From: Haloferax denitrificans ATCC 35960
GTDB lineage: Archaea; Halobacteriota; Halobacteria; Halobacteriales; Haloferacaceae
NCBI RefSeq assembly: GCF_000337795.1
Contig: NZ_AOLP01000019.1
Location: 388,696-452,695 of the forward strand
Reading direction: 5' to 3'
Length of the DNA: 64,000 bases
The translations under genes and the position numbers were made by a program. Below the pieces are notes generated by a model. That model searched no databases and had not been told where the DNA came from. It worked only from the letters and a program-made list of their open reading frames with translations. Positions 62,468-64,000 of the stretch are shown in pieces. Every line of letters starts with the position of its first letter. Positions within the stretch are counted from its first letter, which is position 1.

Positions 62468-62915
62468 CCGTTCCCTCCCAGTTGACGTGGCGGACGACGA
62501 GCAGTTCGCTGGCGGGCCGCCACGAGGCGTCCCGGTCGCGTGCGGTCTCGGCCGCGGCGGCGAACGCGGCGGGCGAGTCGAAGACGGCGCTCGGCGGTGT
62601 GCCGGCGGCGACCGAGCCGAGTCGGGAGTCGGGCGTCGCCGGCGTGACCGGCCCGAACCCGAACGTGGCGTGCGCCGCGCCGCCGTCGTTTCGGAGCCCG
62701 ATTCGGTGCGAGCCGAGGCGGACGGCGTCGGCGTCGAGGTCGTGTTCGGCTGTCGCGTCGTACTCGGCGACGGCCACGGTGTCGACGGCGTCGGCGACTC
62801 CCGAGGCGTCGGGCGCGGGCGTGGTCGGAAGCCCGGCGACTGTCCCGACGAGGACGGTCGCGGCCACCGAGAGCGCGGCCCACGTGTAGAGCGTATCGAG
62901 CGGTGCGTCGAGCAT
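62445..62915 (-). CDS. pilin-operon protein with N-terminal helix (DUF7283-like)
   Basis: 156 residues. A hydrophobic segment (about 9-30) and an external domain with DADAVRLGSHRIGLRNDGG, like archaellin/pilin beta domains. It overlaps the next gene by 23 bases. A strong TATA box lies 26 bases upstream, so this is the first gene of a four-gene transcript. Confidence 0.78.
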   Translation of the reverse strand: MLDAPLDTLYTWAALSVAATVLVGTVAGLPTTPAPDASGVADAVDTVAVAEYDATAEHDLDADAVRLGSHRIGLRNDGGAAHATFGFGPVTPATPDSRLGSVAAGTPPSAVFDSPAAFAAAAETARDRDASWRPASELLVVRHVNWEGTDVTVVSA

Positions 62916-62936
62916 AGACCGGGGTGGTCCCGTCCG

Positions 62937-62948
62937 AGTATATAAACC
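62937..62948 (-). promoter_or_regulatory. promoter of the pilin-like operon
   Basis: On the minus strand GGTTTATATACT centres about 26 bases before the first ATG, one of the best TATA boxes in the window. It gives a leaderless message and separates these four genes from the TadC-like gene to the right. Confidence 0.7.
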
Positions 62949-63005
62949 TCAGCACGGAACGGCGACGGGAGCGGAGCCGGCGACGAGCGTCGCGAGAGCC
63001 GCGAC

Positions 63006-64000
63006 TTAGACGAGCGCCCCCGCGGCGGCGAACGCGACGGCGAACGTCGTCGTCGCCGACACGAGCGCGCGGCCGACGCGGGAGGCCACGAGGTGGCGGT
63101 CGAGACCGTGTTCGACGCCGACCGAGAGCGTCGTCAGGATGACCGCCGAGAGGAGGACGTACGCGCCGACGGCCAGCCCGAGGTCGCCGGTCGAAAGCGG
63201 CGCGGCGACGGCCGTCTGGTCGAGCGTCTTCGCGGGGGCCATCCCGTCGGCCAGCGCGACGGTCGCGCCGGCGACGAGCGGCCCGAAGACGGCGGCCGTG
63301 TTCGACAGCGTCTCCGTGACCGAGGCGAGTTCGCGGCGGGCCTCGGCGTCGAGCCGGGACAGCGCCGAGAGCTGGTCGGCCATCGAGACGATGGCGCGGC
63401 CGGCGGGTCGGCCCTCGCTGGCGGCGAGGCCGAGGAGCGTCGCCACGCCCGCGACGCGGGGGCTCGGGGTCGATTCGAGGACGCCGTACTCGCCGCGGAA
63501 CGACTCGGCGACGCCCACGCGGAGGCGACGCTGGACGCCGACGGCCTCGTCCAGCAGGTCGCCGGTCGCACCGGGGACCGAGGTCGCCGCGCGGGCGAGC
63601 GCGGATTCGACGGCCTCGCCTTCGCCGACGGCGCGGCCGACGAGATACAGCGCGTCGGGGAGGCCGTCTTCGACCGCGCGGACGCGCGCTCTGAGCGCCA
63701 CGACCGGACGGGCCGCGACGAACAGCGCGGTCCCGATACCGAGGCCGACGGCGGCGAGCGGTGCGAGCCACGGCGCGACGAGCGCGTCGGCGGCGACGAA
63801 GCCGACGACGCCGACGACCGCGCCGCCGGCGAGGCCGGGGAGACGGTGGTCGTCGACGGCGGGGTGGGAGGCGGCGACCGAGAGCGGCGCGAACGCGACC
63901 GGCCGGCGGACGAGCACCCATCCGACGGCGGCGAGGAGGCACGCGGGAAGCGCCGCGTCGTAGACGAAGGCGACGTGCGCGGCGGTGATGCCGACGCCGG
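63006..64000 (-). CDS. type II secretion system F / TadC-like membrane protein (5' end outside)
   Basis: The frame is open to the right edge, so at least 331 residues with the start missing. Two membrane segments precede a helical cytoplasmic domain (VEDGLPDALYLVGRAVGEGEAVESALARA ... EGRPAGRAIVSMADQL) and further helices follow near the C-terminus. This is the T2SSF fold of the inner-membrane platform in pilus, archaellum and Tad systems (PilC, FlaJ, TadB/C). The assembly ATPase (PilB/TadA type) would be expected just beyond the edge. Confidence 0.85.
   Translation of the reverse strand, partial: GVGITAAHVAFVYDAALPACLLAAVGWVLVRRPVAFAPLSVAASHPAVDDHRLPGLAGGAVVGVVGFVAADALVAPWLAPLAAVGLGIGTALFVAARPVVALRARVRAVEDGLPDALYLVGRAVGEGEAVESALARAATSVPGATGDLLDEAVGVQRRLRVGVAESFRGEYGVLESTPSPRVAGVATLLGLAASEGRPAGRAIVSMADQLSALSRLDAEARRELASVTETLSNTAAVFGPLVAGATVALADGMAPAKTLDQTAVAAPLSTGDLGLAVGAYVLLSAVILTTLSVGVEHGLDRHLVASRVGRALVSATTTFAVAFAAAGALV

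Noticed and set aside
1..64000. CRISPR arrays, insertion sequences, integrase attachment sites or replication origins
   Set aside because: No regularly spaced repeats, transposase or integrase genes, Orc1/Cdc6 gene or ORB-like repeats were seen.

Overview
The window is chromosomal DNA from a halophilic archaeon of the genus Haloferax, very close to Haloferax volcanii. GC is high with strong G/C third positions, proteins are acidic, and many genes have a TATA-like box about 26 bases before the start codon with almost no leader. The set of markers fits: AglD with its DxD aspartates at exactly residues 110 and 112, TFB, a thermosome subunit, a membrane-bound archaeal Lon, a class II dehydroquinate synthase and a CTAG methylase of the Zim type. 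No tRNA, rRNA, IS element or CRISPR array was seen.

Region by region. 1-10.6 kb: central carbon metabolism and translation (ppsA, mfnA, a VTT membrane protein, metS, a tandem pair of small envelope proteins, pyk). 10.6-15.5 kb: a nuclease-fold membrane fusion protein, NfeD and a stomatin-like SPFH protein, two winged-helix proteins. 15.8-22 kb: aglD (last sugar of the S-layer N-glycan), yjjX with a BtuF-like protein, tfb, zim. 22-29 kb: aromatic amino acid synthesis on the minus strand (aroB, fba2-type aldolase, trpA, trpB, trpC), flanked by a real DNA alkyltransferase (ogt) and a relative without the catalytic cysteine. 29-38 kb: CPBP protease plus lon, then divergent nadM, a DUF62 enzyme and a TRIC-like protein, an APC permease and cct3. 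38-49 kb: HalOD1 and Bat-type regulators, glycosyltransferase, methyltransferases, MBL hydrolase, TRAM protein, radical SAM protein, a zinc micro-protein overlapping an Hsp20 gene, and an oxidoreductase. 49-58 kb: DoxX, a GpgS-like glycosyltransferase operon, MFS transporter, a 56-residue zinc protein, aldo/keto reductase, DHH phosphoesterase and an SDR. 58-64 kb: a tightly overlapping minus-strand operon of four pilin-like or unknown envelope proteins led from the right edge by a TadC/T2SSF membrane protein.

The most interesting signals are regulatory or structural. TACT-N7-GAGT sites, matching the known haloarchaeal TrmB motif, lie upstream of both ppsA and pyk, two enzymes working in opposite directions. 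A perfect inverted repeat covers the trpCBA promoter. Eight-base palindromes with three-base loops sit in-frame inside metS and trpA, where they encode similar extra peptides. A leaderless mini-ORF and hairpins precede metS. The TadC-linked operon is the best candidate for an undescribed surface system.
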